A DNA stretch of 64,000 nucleotides from CAYOPZ01 sp964406005 (GTDB lineage: Bacteria; Bacteroidota; Bacteroidia; Bacteroidales; SM23-62), in assembly GCA_964406005.1 (NCBI GenBank), contig CAYOPZ010000017.1:1-64000 (forward strand), read 5' to 3'. Of this stretch, positions 8,478 through 17,655 are shown piece after piece. How positions within the stretch are numbered: position 1 is the stretch's first letter; the number at the start of each line of letters is the position of its first letter. The position numbers were made by a program, and so were the translations under genes. The notes below the pieces were generated by a model. That model was not told where the DNA came from. It did no database searches and saw only the letters and a program-made list of their open reading frames with translations.

Positions 8478-9923
8478 ATGTCTCCCATACTCGTATTGTC
8501 GGTCATCCTTGTCTATTTTGCCCTGATCCTGCTCATCTCCCAGATCACTGCCAGGCATGCCGATAATGCTTCCTTTTTCATAGGGAACCGAAGGTCTCCG
8601 TGGTATATTGTTGCATTCGGGATGATCGGCGCTTCCCTTTCGGGCGTAACTTTTATATCGGTGCCTGGCTGGGTAGGTGACAGCCAGTTTTCCTATATGC
8701 AGATGGTGCTGGGTTACCTTGCGGGCTATGCCGTCATTGCACAGGTCCTTCTCCCGCTGTACTACAGGCTGAACCTGACATCCATCTATACCTACCTGGA
8801 TGGGAGGTTCGGTTTGTATTCCTACAAGACAGGAGCAGGCTTTTTTCTTGTTTCGAGGATCATTGGTGCTTCCTTTCGTCTGTTTCTTGTAGCCAATGTT
8901 CTGCATATCAGTATTTTCAGTAACTGGAATGTACCCTTTTACGTGACCGTGGTAATCACCATCCTTCTCATATGGCTGTATACCTTCAGGGGAGGGATCC
9001 GGACCATCATCTGGACAGACACCCTGCAGACGGTATTCATGCTCATGGCTGTCGTTGTCACGGTTGTACTGATCTGCAGGACCATGGACCTGAATATTGG
9101 GGAGATGCTCAGGACAATAAAGGACAGCGATTATTCCAGGATCTTCTTTTTCCGGGACTGGAGGGCAGAGGACCATTTCGCCAAGCAATTCCTCAGCGGG
9201 GCATTTATCGCCATTGTAATGACAGGGCTCGACCAGGACATGATGCAGAAAAACCTTTCCTGCAGGAACCTCAGGGATGCAAAGAAGAATATTTACTGGA
9301 TGAGCATTTCCCTGGTACCGGTGAATCTTCTTTTTCTATCCCTGGGAGCGCTACTGTTCATCTTTGCCCGCCGTATGGCCATCGCCATCCCTTCACAGTC
9401 GGACGACCTCTTTCCACTGATCGCTGCCACGGGGTACCTGGGACCCCTTGTGGCGGTGTTTTTCATCATCGGTCTCGTGGCTGCTGCATATTCGAGCGCC
9501 GACAGCGCACTCACCTCGCTGACCACCTCTTTCACCGTAGATATCATGAACGGGGGAAAGCTGCCCGAAGACCGGCTCCGGCGCCTGCGCAAACGGGTCC
9601 ATATCCTGATCTCCCTTCTCCTGCTTGCAGTGATCATGGTATTCCGCGCGGTCAATAACGAGAATGTCATCTCTGCCATATTTACCGCCGCAGGATATAC
9701 CTACGGCCCCCTCCTGGGCTTTTACAGCTTCGGATTATTCACAAAACTTAAAGTGAAGGACCGATGGGTTCCGCTTGTGGCCATTGTTTCACCTGTTCTG
9801 AGCTACTTCATAAGTGTCTTCTCCCCGGTCTGGTTCAACGGATATGAATTCGGGTTCGAACTCCTGATCATGAACGGGCTTCTGACCTTTGCAGGACTAT
9901 ATCTCATTCGCAGAAAGAAGTGA
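8478..9923 (+). CDS. Sodium:solute symporter (SSS family)
   Basis: An inner-membrane Na+-coupled solute importer of 481 residues with about 13 predicted helices. The start MSPILVLSVILVYFALILLIS opens straight into the first helix. FFIGNRRSPWYIVAFGMIGASLSGVTFISVPGW-type features and the later AAYSSADSALTSLTTSFTVDI segment match the SSS conserved regions, where the SADS Ser residues sit near the second sodium site. The substrate (sugar, sialic acid, proline or other) cannot be read from sequence. It stands alone on the plus strand, divergent from recR and convergent with the acyl-CoA ligase gene 17 bp away. Confidence 0.92.
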   Translation: MSPILVLSVILVYFALILLISQITARHADNASFFIGNRRSPWYIVAFGMIGASLSGVTFISVPGWVGDSQFSYMQMVLGYLAGYAVIAQVLLPLYYRLNLTSIYTYLDGRFGLYSYKTGAGFFLVSRIIGASFRLFLVANVLHISIFSNWNVPFYVTVVITILLIWLYTFRGGIRTIIWTDTLQTVFMLMAVVVTVVLICRTMDLNIGEMLRTIKDSDYSRIFFFRDWRAEDHFAKQFLSGAFIAIVMTGLDQDMMQKNLSCRNLRDAKKNIYWMSISLVPVNLLFLSLGALLFIFARRMAIAIPSQSDDLFPLIAATGYLGPLVAVFFIIGLVAAAYSSADSALTSLTTSFTVDIMNGGKLPEDRLRRLRKRVHILISLLLLAVIMVFRAVNNENVISAIFTAAGYTYGPLLGFYSFGLFTKLKVKDRWVPLVAIVSPVLSYFISVFSPVWFNGYEFGFELLIMNGLLTFAGLYLIRRKK

Positions 9924-9940
9924 TCATGCTGCGTTGAGAC

Positions 9941-11743
9941 CTATTCGCTGAAATCGACCTCACCTTTCCCTGCGGAATAAATGTCGGCCAGGACATGCTC
10001 GTACTTTTCATAGATGTTTCGGCGTTTCAGTTTCTGGGTCGGGGAAAGCTCTCCCGAGTCCAGGTCCCATTCTTCCTTGACAAGGCGGATCCGCTTGATT
10101 TTTTCATGTTCGCCGAGTTCCCTGTTCAGGTTGTCCACCTCTTTCTGAAAACATTCGATCACATCCTTCCGGGAGATCAGCTCCCCGTTGTCCCTGAACT
10201 TGATATTCTGCTTTGAGGCCCACTCATGCAGGAAGGGAAAATTGGGAGAGATCAGCGCCGAGGCAAATTTTTCGTTTTCACCTACAACCATCGACTGTTC
10301 AATAAAAAAAGATTCCTTCAGCTTATTCTCAATGGGCTGTGGCGCGATGTATTTCCCGCTCGACAGCTTGAATATTTCTTTTTTGCGGTCCGTGATCTTC
10401 AGGAATTTCCCGTCAACCATCTGGCCTATGTCACCGGTATGGAACCAGCCGTCCCCGGTCAGAACCTCCTTTGTGAGTTCGGGCTGCCCGTAATATCCCA
10501 TCATCACGTTGGGCCCCCTGCACAGGATCTCGCCATCCGGGGCGATTTTTAATTCCACGCCGCCGCTGATCACCGGCCCCACGGTGCCGAACATGATCTC
10601 TCCTTTGACCAGGTTGTTGACGGCGATCACGGGAGAGGTTTCCGTCAGACCGTATCCTTCCAGCACTTTAATCCCGGCTGCCCAGAAAATACGGGCCAGC
10701 CTGGGCTGAAGGGAGGCACCGCCCGATACGATGATTTTGATGTTCCCGCCGAGCGCTTCCCGCCACTTTGAAAATACGAGCTTGTCGGCAATTTTCAGTT
10801 TCTGATGATAGAACCAGCCGTTATTCCGGTTAAGTTCGAAACGGAGCCCCAGGTTCAGAGCCCAGAAAAATATCCGTTTCTTTATCCCCTTCTGGTCCTT
10901 CCCCTTGCCTACGATCCTGTCGTATACCCGTTCCAGCAACCTCGGGACGGTAATGATTATCTCGGGTCTGACCTCCTTGATATTGTCCACGATGGTTGCC
11001 ATGTTTTCCGCATAATAGATGGCAATGCCCTGGTACTGGAAATGATAGTTCACCATCCGTTCAAGGATGTGGCTGATGGGAAGAAACGAAAGTGTTTTGT
11101 CTCCGTATCCCAGGTCATGGATCTCCGTACAGGCCTTGAAATTGCTAACAACATTGCTGTGGCACAGCATGACCCCCTTCGGGAAACCAGTCGTGCCGGA
11201 AGTATAGAGCAGTGTAAAAAAATCCCCGGGCTTTATAGAGTCCCTGATCCGGGCCATTTCTTCTTCATATTTACCGCCCGATTCTTTCCCCAGCGTTATG
11301 ATCTCCGACAGGTTCGCGGCCCCTTCCACCTCATTGAATGTATATACGTCCCTGATGGACCCTATATCGTCGGCGATGGGCCTTATCTTTTTGTAAAGTC
11401 CTTTCTCGGATACAAAGACCAGAGCCGGCCGGCAGTCTTTCAGGATGTAGTCATATTCTTCACGGCTGATGGTAGGGTAGATGGGTACATGGATGATCCC
11501 CAGCTGTGCCACGGCCATGTCGATAAAATTCCACTGGGGGCGGTTGTTTGAAATGGTTGCCACCTTATCTCCTTTCTTAAGTCCCAGTGCAAGCAGCCCG
11601 CAGCTGATAAGATTGACATTTTCAATGTACTGATCGGAAGAATAGCGTACCCAGACTCCCCTTTCCTTACCTGCCAGCGCATCATTCATACGGTATTTTT
11701 CACGGTAGAGATCGAGCAGGTCGAAAGTCCTGGTGATTTCCAT
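9941..11743 (-). CDS. Long-chain acyl-CoA synthetase (AMP-forming)
   Basis: Activates fatty acids to acyl-CoA through an acyl-adenylate at the membrane face. The 600-residue protein has the ATP-binding P-loop LLYTSGTTGFPKGVMLCHSN, the linker region GYGLTETSPV, the adenine-binding aspartate in GWFHTGDIG, and the C-terminal lysine region ITDRKKEIFKLSSGKYIAP. This is the FadD15-type long-chain synthetase common in Bacteroidota. No beta-oxidation gene is nearby, so a role in recycling fatty acids for lipids is as likely as breakdown. It is monocistronic, preceded by an AT-rich gap. Confidence 0.93.
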   Translation of the reverse strand: MEITRTFDLLDLYREKYRMNDALAGKERGVWVRYSSDQYIENVNLISCGLLALGLKKGDKVATISNNRPQWNFIDMAVAQLGIIHVPIYPTISREEYDYILKDCRPALVFVSEKGLYKKIRPIADDIGSIRDVYTFNEVEGAANLSEIITLGKESGGKYEEEMARIRDSIKPGDFFTLLYTSGTTGFPKGVMLCHSNVVSNFKACTEIHDLGYGDKTLSFLPISHILERMVNYHFQYQGIAIYYAENMATIVDNIKEVRPEIIITVPRLLERVYDRIVGKGKDQKGIKKRIFFWALNLGLRFELNRNNGWFYHQKLKIADKLVFSKWREALGGNIKIIVSGGASLQPRLARIFWAAGIKVLEGYGLTETSPVIAVNNLVKGEIMFGTVGPVISGGVELKIAPDGEILCRGPNVMMGYYGQPELTKEVLTGDGWFHTGDIGQMVDGKFLKITDRKKEIFKLSSGKYIAPQPIENKLKESFFIEQSMVVGENEKFASALISPNFPFLHEWASKQNIKFRDNGELISRKDVIECFQKEVDNLNRELGEHEKIKRIRLVKEEWDLDSGELSPTQKLKRRNIYEKYEHVLADIYSAGKGEVDFSE

Positions 11744-11883
11744 TCATGGAGAGGATTGGTTAGTGAAGTCAAATATATAAATTAATTCTACATGCATCAT
11801 TCGCTTATATTTATGTTCACAGTAATAGCTGCTTATCCGGAATTTGTAAATGTCCTTCTTTTATTTTAAATTATTGGATAATT

Positions 11884-12675
11884 ATGTTAAAGAAAGCAAT
11901 CATATTTTTATCGTCGGTCCTTTTTATGACAGGCTGCGAAAATGAATGGTTCAAAGACCCAAACTATCCTACAACATATCATAAAATTGACTCTGATTTA
12001 CTTTCTGAAATGATCTCCGGGTTGTATCAGGAAAATGAATATTTACGGACATCGCTAAATGAATTCGGGTTTTGCGCTTTTACACATTATGATGGGGATC
12101 GTTATTCTAATTCTCCTCCGATAATTGATGCCTTGACAGAGTCGGAAGCAAAAGAAATTGTAGTAGACTTTATTTCTAAGAATAAAGCCATAACAGGAAT
12201 CAACAATGCTAATGATATAAGCTTTTCCAGGAGCCATCTGGACACTGGTTATGCGAGTGGTGCAACTTCATGGATTTTTACAATTGCCGACCAAAGAATT
12301 AATACAATCGAAATATTAAATTCAACAATCATAATTAAAGTATTAAACGGAGAACTCAGTTATTTTAATGGTAATTGGTATCCCAGGGTATATATTCCAA
12401 AATCATTTAACTTCAGTTCGGATGAAGCAAAGTCAATTTTAGAAAACAAGGTTGTTGAACATTTTGGATGGGGTGGTCCATTTGAAGCGGTAGTTACACA
12501 GGAAAGTCTGGATAAAAGCAGTGTTGGATTGGTAGTATACCCTAAAAAAGCTGAAAATAAAATAGAATTATTCATAACATGGACAGTTGATATACCAAGT
12601 CCTGTCTTTTATATTTTTTATGTTGATGTAATGACAGGAAATATTATATCATCAAGGCCGACCATTTATTTTTAA
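11884..12675 (+). CDS. Hypothetical lipoprotein in an AT-rich patch
   Basis: A 263-residue protein that I do not recognise. The first 18 residues form a lipoprotein signal with lipobox FMTGC, so the mature protein should be anchored at Cys18. The rest looks like a soluble alpha/beta domain; the motif VYIPKSFNFSSDEAKSIL and the closing DVMTGNIIS resemble PepSY-type propeptide-like repeats, but weakly. The gene is much richer in A and T than both neighbours and uses AT-ending codons. It is followed in the next base by the open end of a different, GC-richer coding remnant. This points to horizontal arrival by replacement or insertion. Confidence 0.7.
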   Translation: MLKKAIIFLSSVLFMTGCENEWFKDPNYPTTYHKIDSDLLSEMISGLYQENEYLRTSLNEFGFCAFTHYDGDRYSNSPPIIDALTESEAKEIVVDFISKNKAITGINNANDISFSRSHLDTGYASGATSWIFTIADQRINTIEILNSTIIIKVLNGELSYFNGNWYPRVYIPKSFNFSSDEAKSILENKVVEHFGWGGPFEAVVTQESLDKSSVGLVVYPKKAENKIELFITWTVDIPSPVFYIFYVDVMTGNIISSRPTIYF

Positions 12676-12816
12676 GCGGCAGACCTGTATGCACTGAAGA
12701 AGAATCAGCTTGTGCTGGGAGGGGAAATGTTCGAAACGGACAACCAGCTGCTGATCAACGAACACCTTTCCGGGCTCATTACCCGGGAAAGATTTGAAAT
12801 GACCATGACTTTTTAG
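12676..12816 (+). pseudogene. 3' remnant of an unidentified gene
   Basis: Directly after the TAA of the lipoprotein gene, and in the same frame, 46 sense codons run open to a TAG at 12814-12816. Codon use is GC-rich and protein-like (LGGEMFETDNQLL, HLSGLITRERFEMTMTF), unlike the AT-rich gene before it. The fragment has no start codon near its 5' end and overlaps the alaS stop codon. It looks like the surviving C-terminus of an ancestral gene whose 5' part was lost when the AT-rich DNA arrived. The alternating ERFEMTMTF end with terminal Phe would fit an outer-membrane strand, but this is only a guess. Confidence 0.45.
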
Positions 12817-15461
12817 GGCTTTCCGGTTCCTGCTGCGGCCTTCCCCGCAAGTACAGCGATCTTTTCAAGGGCTGCGGGGATGCCGCCGGGCTTCCTGCCG
12901 CCGGCGGTGGCATAGAAATCCTGCCCGCCTCCGCCGCCTTCAATATCCCCGGATACTTCCCGGATCAGTTTTCTTGCGTCGAGGGAAAGATCCCTGACAA
13001 GGTTTTCGGATATCATGACAGTCAGATGTGCCTTTCCGTCAAGGTCGGCGCCCAGCGCAAGCACCAGGTTTTCAATCTCGCTTTTCAGCCCGAAGGCAAG
13101 ATTTTTGATGTTGTCGGCCGTGCGTAGCCGGATCTGCCCGGCGATCAGGTTGACCTTCCCGGCTTTTTTTATTTTGCCCTTCAGGTCTTTTATTACGATG
13201 TGACGCAATTCATCTGAGAGGGAGGCGATCTGTTTCCCGAGCTCCGTATTTTCCTTCAGGACCTTTTCCAGTGAAGCCTGCAGGTCGTGGCTTTTCAGCA
13301 GGCCCTGCATATTCTCGATGATCGCCGATTGTTCCGCGGCGTAACGTTCTGCGGCGAGGCCTGCAACGGCTTCGATCCTCCGTATCCCGGCAGCGACGGC
13401 ACTTTCCCTGACGATCTTGAAAAAGCCTATGTTCCCGGTGGCCCTGACATGTATGCCTCCGCAGAGTTCGATGGAATCACCGAATTGCACTACCCGCACC
13501 CTGTCCCCGTATTTTTCACCGAAAAATGCCAGGGCGCCCTTGCGTTGTGCTTCCTTCATTGAAACCGATCGTTCCTCACCGAGCGGCAGGTTTTCCCGGA
13601 TCAGCCCGTTGACCGTTTGTTCGACCTTTGCCAGTTCTTCGGGTTCCATTTTCCTGAAATGCGAAAAATCGAATCTCAGATAATCGGGATGCACCAGCGA
13701 TCCTTTCTGTTCCACGTGGCTTCCCAGCACCTTCCGGAGGGCAAAGTGAAGCAGGTGAGTGGCCGTATGATGGTTGGCTGTTTCCGTCCTGTGGGCATGT
13801 TCCACCCTTGCGGTGAAAGAAGCATCGATCTTTTCCGGGAGCTTGCCGGCACAATGCACGATAAGGTTGTTTTCCCTGCGGGTATCCAGGATACTTATCT
13901 TCTCGTTCCTGTTCTCAATGATCCCCGAGTCGCCCACCTGTCCCCCGCTTTCCGCGTAAAAGGGAGTACGGTCAAAGACCAGTTGATACAGGGTTTTGCC
14001 TTTGCTTTCCGTCTTCCTGTAACGTGTGATCCGGATTTCCGCCATGTCATGGTCATATCCCAGGAAAACGGTTGCTTCGGATGGCATGATTTCCACCCAT
14101 TCCTCCTTTGTGACCAGTGCCGCACCCCTGGAGCGGTCCTTCTGGGAAGCCATTTCCTTCTCGAATTCCTCCCCGTTCACATCCATTCCGTTTTCCTTCA
14201 GGATCAGTCTTGTAAGATCGAGCGGGAATCCGTAGGTATCATAGAGCAGGAAGGCGGATTTTCCGTCCAGGACCGTCTGCCTTTTTTTCTTTGCATCTTC
14301 CTTGAAGCGGTCCAGCAGGCGTATACCGTTTGCCAGCGTCTTAAGGAAGGCGTTTTCTTCCTCCCTGATAACCTTCCCTGTCAGTTCCTGCTGGGCGCGG
14401 ACCTCCGGGAATGCTTCCCCCATTTCCCTGGAAAGCACTTCCGCAAGCTTGTATATGAAAGGTTTTTCCTGCCCCAGGAAGGTATAACCGTAACGGACCG
14501 CCCTGCGCAGGATACGCCTGATCACATAGCCTGCCCCTGTGTTCGAAGGCAGCTGGCTGTCGGCAATGGAAAAACTGACGGCACGCAAATGGTCTGCGAC
14601 AACACGCATGGCAACATCCGTGGAATCCTCTTTCCCGTATTCCTTTCCCGTGATTTTTTCAATCCCGGTGATCAGGGCCCTGAAAACATCCGTGTCATAA
14701 TTGGAATGTTTTCCCTGAAGCACCATCGCCAGCCTTTCGAGCCCGAGGCCAGTGTCGATATGCCTTGTCGGGAGGCTTTCGAGCGATCCGCTGCCTGTGC
14801 GGTTGTACTGTATAAAAACAAGGTTCCATATTTCGATTACCTGCGGATGATCCCTGTTGACCAGTTCCTTCCCGTCTTTCAGCCTGCGTTCCTTATCCGG
14901 CCGTATATCCGCATGGATCTCAGAGCATGGTCCGCAGGGTCCGGTTTCTCCCATTTCCCAGAAGTTATCCTTTTTCGATCCTTTCAGAACATGATCTTTC
15001 TCCATATGATCAAGCCAGTAATCCATGGTTTCATCATCCGGTTCCAGTTCTTCCTGTTTGTCTCCTTCAAATACCGTGGCGTAAAGCCTGCCATGCTCGA
15101 TCCCGAGGGTTTCCGTAAGGAACTCCCAGGCCCAGGCAATGGTTTCCTTTTTGAAGTAATCCCCGAATGACCAGTTGCCGAGCATTTCGAACATGGTATG
15201 ATGGTAGGTGTCATGGCCGACTTCTTCCAGGTCATTATGCTTGCCGGAGACCCTCAGGCATTTCTGCGTATTGGTGACCCGGGCATATTTTGTTTTTTCG
15301 TTGCCCAGGAAAATATCCTTGAACTGGTTCATGCCTGCATTTGTGAACATCAGTGTCGGATCGTTTTGTATCACCATGGGGGCGGAGGGAAGAAGCTTGT
15401 GGTCCCTGGCCTGAAAAAAATCCAGGAATGCCTTTCTGATTTCGTTTACGGATTTTGCCAT
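12813..15461 (-). CDS. alaS: Alanyl-tRNA synthetase
   Basis: Charges tRNA-Ala with alanine. The 882-residue product starts at MAKSVNEIRKAFLDFF, which matches the family; an ATG eight codons upstream is less likely. The class II catalytic domain has NDPTLMFTNAGMNQFK (motif 1 region) and a GETGPCGPCSEIH segment. The editing domain carries HHTATHLLH (zinc ligands) and CGGIHVRATGNIG. The C-terminal region ends with the glycine-rich GDIEGGGGGQDFYATAGG of the DHHA1 domain. A tRNA-Ala gene with the G3:U70 identity pair is present in this window at 61018. The 123 bp before the M23 gene hold the divergent promoters. Confidence 0.97.
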   Translation of the reverse strand: MAKSVNEIRKAFLDFFQARDHKLLPSAPMVIQNDPTLMFTNAGMNQFKDIFLGNEKTKYARVTNTQKCLRVSGKHNDLEEVGHDTYHHTMFEMLGNWSFGDYFKKETIAWAWEFLTETLGIEHGRLYATVFEGDKQEELEPDDETMDYWLDHMEKDHVLKGSKKDNFWEMGETGPCGPCSEIHADIRPDKERRLKDGKELVNRDHPQVIEIWNLVFIQYNRTGSGSLESLPTRHIDTGLGLERLAMVLQGKHSNYDTDVFRALITGIEKITGKEYGKEDSTDVAMRVVADHLRAVSFSIADSQLPSNTGAGYVIRRILRRAVRYGYTFLGQEKPFIYKLAEVLSREMGEAFPEVRAQQELTGKVIREEENAFLKTLANGIRLLDRFKEDAKKKRQTVLDGKSAFLLYDTYGFPLDLTRLILKENGMDVNGEEFEKEMASQKDRSRGAALVTKEEWVEIMPSEATVFLGYDHDMAEIRITRYRKTESKGKTLYQLVFDRTPFYAESGGQVGDSGIIENRNEKISILDTRRENNLIVHCAGKLPEKIDASFTARVEHAHRTETANHHTATHLLHFALRKVLGSHVEQKGSLVHPDYLRFDFSHFRKMEPEELAKVEQTVNGLIRENLPLGEERSVSMKEAQRKGALAFFGEKYGDRVRVVQFGDSIELCGGIHVRATGNIGFFKIVRESAVAAGIRRIEAVAGLAAERYAAEQSAIIENMQGLLKSHDLQASLEKVLKENTELGKQIASLSDELRHIVIKDLKGKIKKAGKVNLIAGQIRLRTADNIKNLAFGLKSEIENLVLALGADLDGKAHLTVMISENLVRDLSLDARKLIREVSGDIEGGGGGQDFYATAGGRKPGGIPAALEKIAVLAGKAAAGTGKP

Positions 15462-15584
15462 AGGTCGGATATGTAACTTTCTCAAAAAAAGTACATTAAA
15501 TGCTAATCAACAAAATTAAATTTTTCACGCGAGATTTGGAGGAATATCATTGAATTTATATTTTCGCTATTAATATCACCTTTC

Positions 15585-16547
15585 ATGGCTAAAAAACGCT
15601 TTCAATTTGATCCGGTTACACACCGGTTCCTTCCGGTTGAAAGAAACTGGTTTACAAAAGGTTTGCAGGCAGGGTTCATTGTCATTTCGGTTCTATTGCT
15701 GGCCGTTATGGTAAATTTTCTGACAGAGCACTTCCTTACCCATCCCAAAGAAAAAAGACTGCTGGCCGAAAAAAAGGCGATCATTGATCAATACCAGACA
15801 TGCGAAGAAAGAATAGGGGAACTGGAATCGGTCATTGCGGATATGCAGGCCAGGGACGATAATGTTTACAGGACCTATTTTGAACTGAAACCCCTCCCCC
15901 GGTCCATAAGGCAGGCAGGGCTCGGTGGATCGGAACGGTACAGCTATCTTGAAGGGTTCGAATCGTCACCCCTGATGATCGGACTCACTCAAAGGGCCGA
16001 CCTGCTGGATGTCAGGTTAAATATACAGGCCGGTTCCTTTGATGACCTGCTCGCAGAAGCGGACCAGCATGCCAGGCTGATATCGCATAAACCATCCATA
16101 CAGCCGGTTTCCCTGCAGGATTTTTACTGGATCAGTTCCGTTTTCGGTTACCGTACGGATCCCATGACCAAGCTCCGGACCATGCACAAGGGAATAGATT
16201 TTGCGAGTTCCGTCGGGACACCTGTCTATGCAACCGGGGATGGAATTGTAAAATCCGCAAGTTATTCAAGCGGAGGGTACGGCAGGGAAATCATAATCGA
16301 CCATGGATTCGGGTATACCACACTTTACGGGCACCTGAACAGCATCCTGGTGTATAAGGGCCAGAAAATAAAACGGGGCATGGTTATCGGTAACATCGGG
16401 AATACAGGCAAGTCAACAGGACCGCACCTGCATTATGAAGTTCGCCTTTACAACAGGGCCCAGAATCCTAAGAATTACTACGCTGAAGATCTCAGCCCGG
16501 AAGAATATAAACAAATTGTCGGCCTTCCTGACACGATTGATAATTAG
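15585..16547 (+). CDS. M23 family metallopeptidase (membrane-anchored), paralogue 1
   Basis: A 320-residue peptidoglycan hydrolase of the LytM type, which cuts peptide cross-links in the periplasm. One transmembrane helix (about 28-48) follows a short basic N-terminus, then a coiled coil (about 55-95) and the M23 domain (about 190-300). The zinc motif is intact: HKGIDFASSVGTPVYATGDG gives H and D, and PHLHYEVR gives the second metal site. The 57-bp gap to a close paralogue suggests tandem duplication. A linked role in cell-wall turnover or division is inferred from the family only. Confidence 0.9.
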   Translation: MAKKRFQFDPVTHRFLPVERNWFTKGLQAGFIVISVLLLAVMVNFLTEHFLTHPKEKRLLAEKKAIIDQYQTCEERIGELESVIADMQARDDNVYRTYFELKPLPRSIRQAGLGGSERYSYLEGFESSPLMIGLTQRADLLDVRLNIQAGSFDDLLAEADQHARLISHKPSIQPVSLQDFYWISSVFGYRTDPMTKLRTMHKGIDFASSVGTPVYATGDGIVKSASYSSGGYGREIIIDHGFGYTTLYGHLNSILVYKGQKIKRGMVIGNIGNTGKSTGPHLHYEVRLYNRAQNPKNYYAEDLSPEEYKQIVGLPDTIDN

Positions 16548-16551
16548 AGAT

Positions 16552-16582
16552 TTGCGAGGGAATGAATTATTTTTTACTTTAG
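16552..16582 (+). promoter_or_regulatory. Bacteroidota-type promoter before second M23 gene
   Basis: TTG at 16552-16554 and TACTTTAG at 16575-16582 are 20 bp apart, matching the Bacteroidota -33/-7 consensus TTG and TAnnTTTG except one base. The expected start of transcription would be close to 16588, about 15 nt before the ATG at 16604. It suggests that the second M23 gene can be transcribed separately from the first. Confidence 0.5.
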
Positions 16583-16603
16583 GAGGGTATTTTCCTTGTA
16601 TAC

Positions 16604-17578
16604 ATGGGTAAATCGAAGTATAAATACAATCCTGTTTCACTGAGCTATGAAAGGATAAAACCGGGTTTCAAAACACGCCTGCTTGTATTTTTATCCTATT
16701 TTTCCATCTTCCTGTTTTTTGCCCTGGTGCTGAATATTCTGTATTCCTTTTTCTTCAATACTCCGAAGGAAAAAATGCTGCTCAGGGAGAACAACCAGCT
16801 GAAGCTTCAATACGAAAGCCTGAACCAGAATATAGGCAGGCTGGAAAAGGTGCTGGAAGACATTGAAAAGAGGGATGACAACATATACCGTGCCATTTTC
16901 AATGCCGATCCCATTCCCGGCAACATAAGGAATGCCGGATTCGGGGGTGTGAACCGCTATGAAGACCTGGAAGGTTACGACAATTCCAACCTGGTCATTG
17001 AAACGGCCAAAAGGATTGACCAGCTGACAAAAGCAGTTTATGTACAGAGCAAATCCTATGACGAGGTGATCGAAATGGCCAGGAACAGGGAAGACCAGCT
17101 GGCCTCACTGCCTGCGATACAACCCATTTCGAACAAGGACCTGACACGGACCGCCTCGGGATGGGGATACCGTATCCATCCCATTTACAAGATACGGAAG
17201 TTTCATTACGGCATGGATTTTACAGCACCTACGGGAACTGAAATATACGCGACCGCAGACGGCACGGTCTCCTATGTCGAAAGATCGAGGCGGGGCTACG
17301 GAAACCACATCATCATCGATCATGGTTACGGATACCAGACATTGTACGGGCATATGAATGATTTCAACAATATCTGGAAAGGCAAAAAGGTCAAGCGAGG
17401 GGATGTCATAGGGTATGTCGGCAGTACAGGTCTGTCCACGGCCCCGCACCTGCACTATGAAGTGCATATGAACGGGAAAAAGGTCAACCCTGTAAATTAT
17501 TATTTTGAAGACCTGACGGCAGAGGAGTATGACAGGATGATCGAACTGTCGATGCATGCAGGTCAGAGCTTTGACTGA
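16604..17578 (+). CDS. M23 family metallopeptidase (membrane-anchored), paralogue 2
   Basis: A 324-residue relative of the preceding gene with the same layout: a basic N-terminus (KYKYNPVSLSYERIKPGFK), a transmembrane helix (about 27-48), a coiled coil and a C-terminal M23 domain. The metal motifs are HYGMDFTAPTGTEIYATADG and PHLHYEVH. The sequence before the helix is shared with paralogue 1 (F/YNPVxxxxxRxxxxxxxKG), so both copies probably meet the same partner. Its own promoter-like motif lies just upstream and a strong terminator hairpin follows at 17610. Confidence 0.9.
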   Translation: MGKSKYKYNPVSLSYERIKPGFKTRLLVFLSYFSIFLFFALVLNILYSFFFNTPKEKMLLRENNQLKLQYESLNQNIGRLEKVLEDIEKRDDNIYRAIFNADPIPGNIRNAGFGGVNRYEDLEGYDNSNLVIETAKRIDQLTKAVYVQSKSYDEVIEMARNREDQLASLPAIQPISNKDLTRTASGWGYRIHPIYKIRKFHYGMDFTAPTGTEIYATADGTVSYVERSRRGYGNHIIIDHGYGYQTLYGHMNDFNNIWKGKKVKRGDVIGYVGSTGLSTAPHLHYEVHMNGKKVNPVNYYFEDLTAEEYDRMIELSMHAGQSFD

Positions 17579-17609
17579 AACACTCTATCTGCACACAATA
17601 TTCAACCTG

Positions 17610-17637
17610 CGGCCGGGGGCTATCTTCCGGCCGTTTT
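17610..17637 (+). terminator. Rho-independent terminator after the M23 pair
   Basis: CGGCCGG (17610-17616) pairs with CCGGCCG (17627-17633) around a 10-base loop and is followed by TTTT. The position between the M23 gene stop at 17578 and the next start at 17656 fits a terminator of the M23 unit. Confidence 0.75.
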
Positions 17638-17655
17638 AATGTTCTGACGGCTTAA

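Noticed and set aside
13617..15170. 517-codon plus-strand frame opposite alaS
   Set aside because: It lies wholly inside alaS and only mirrors its codon pattern; no domain is visible.
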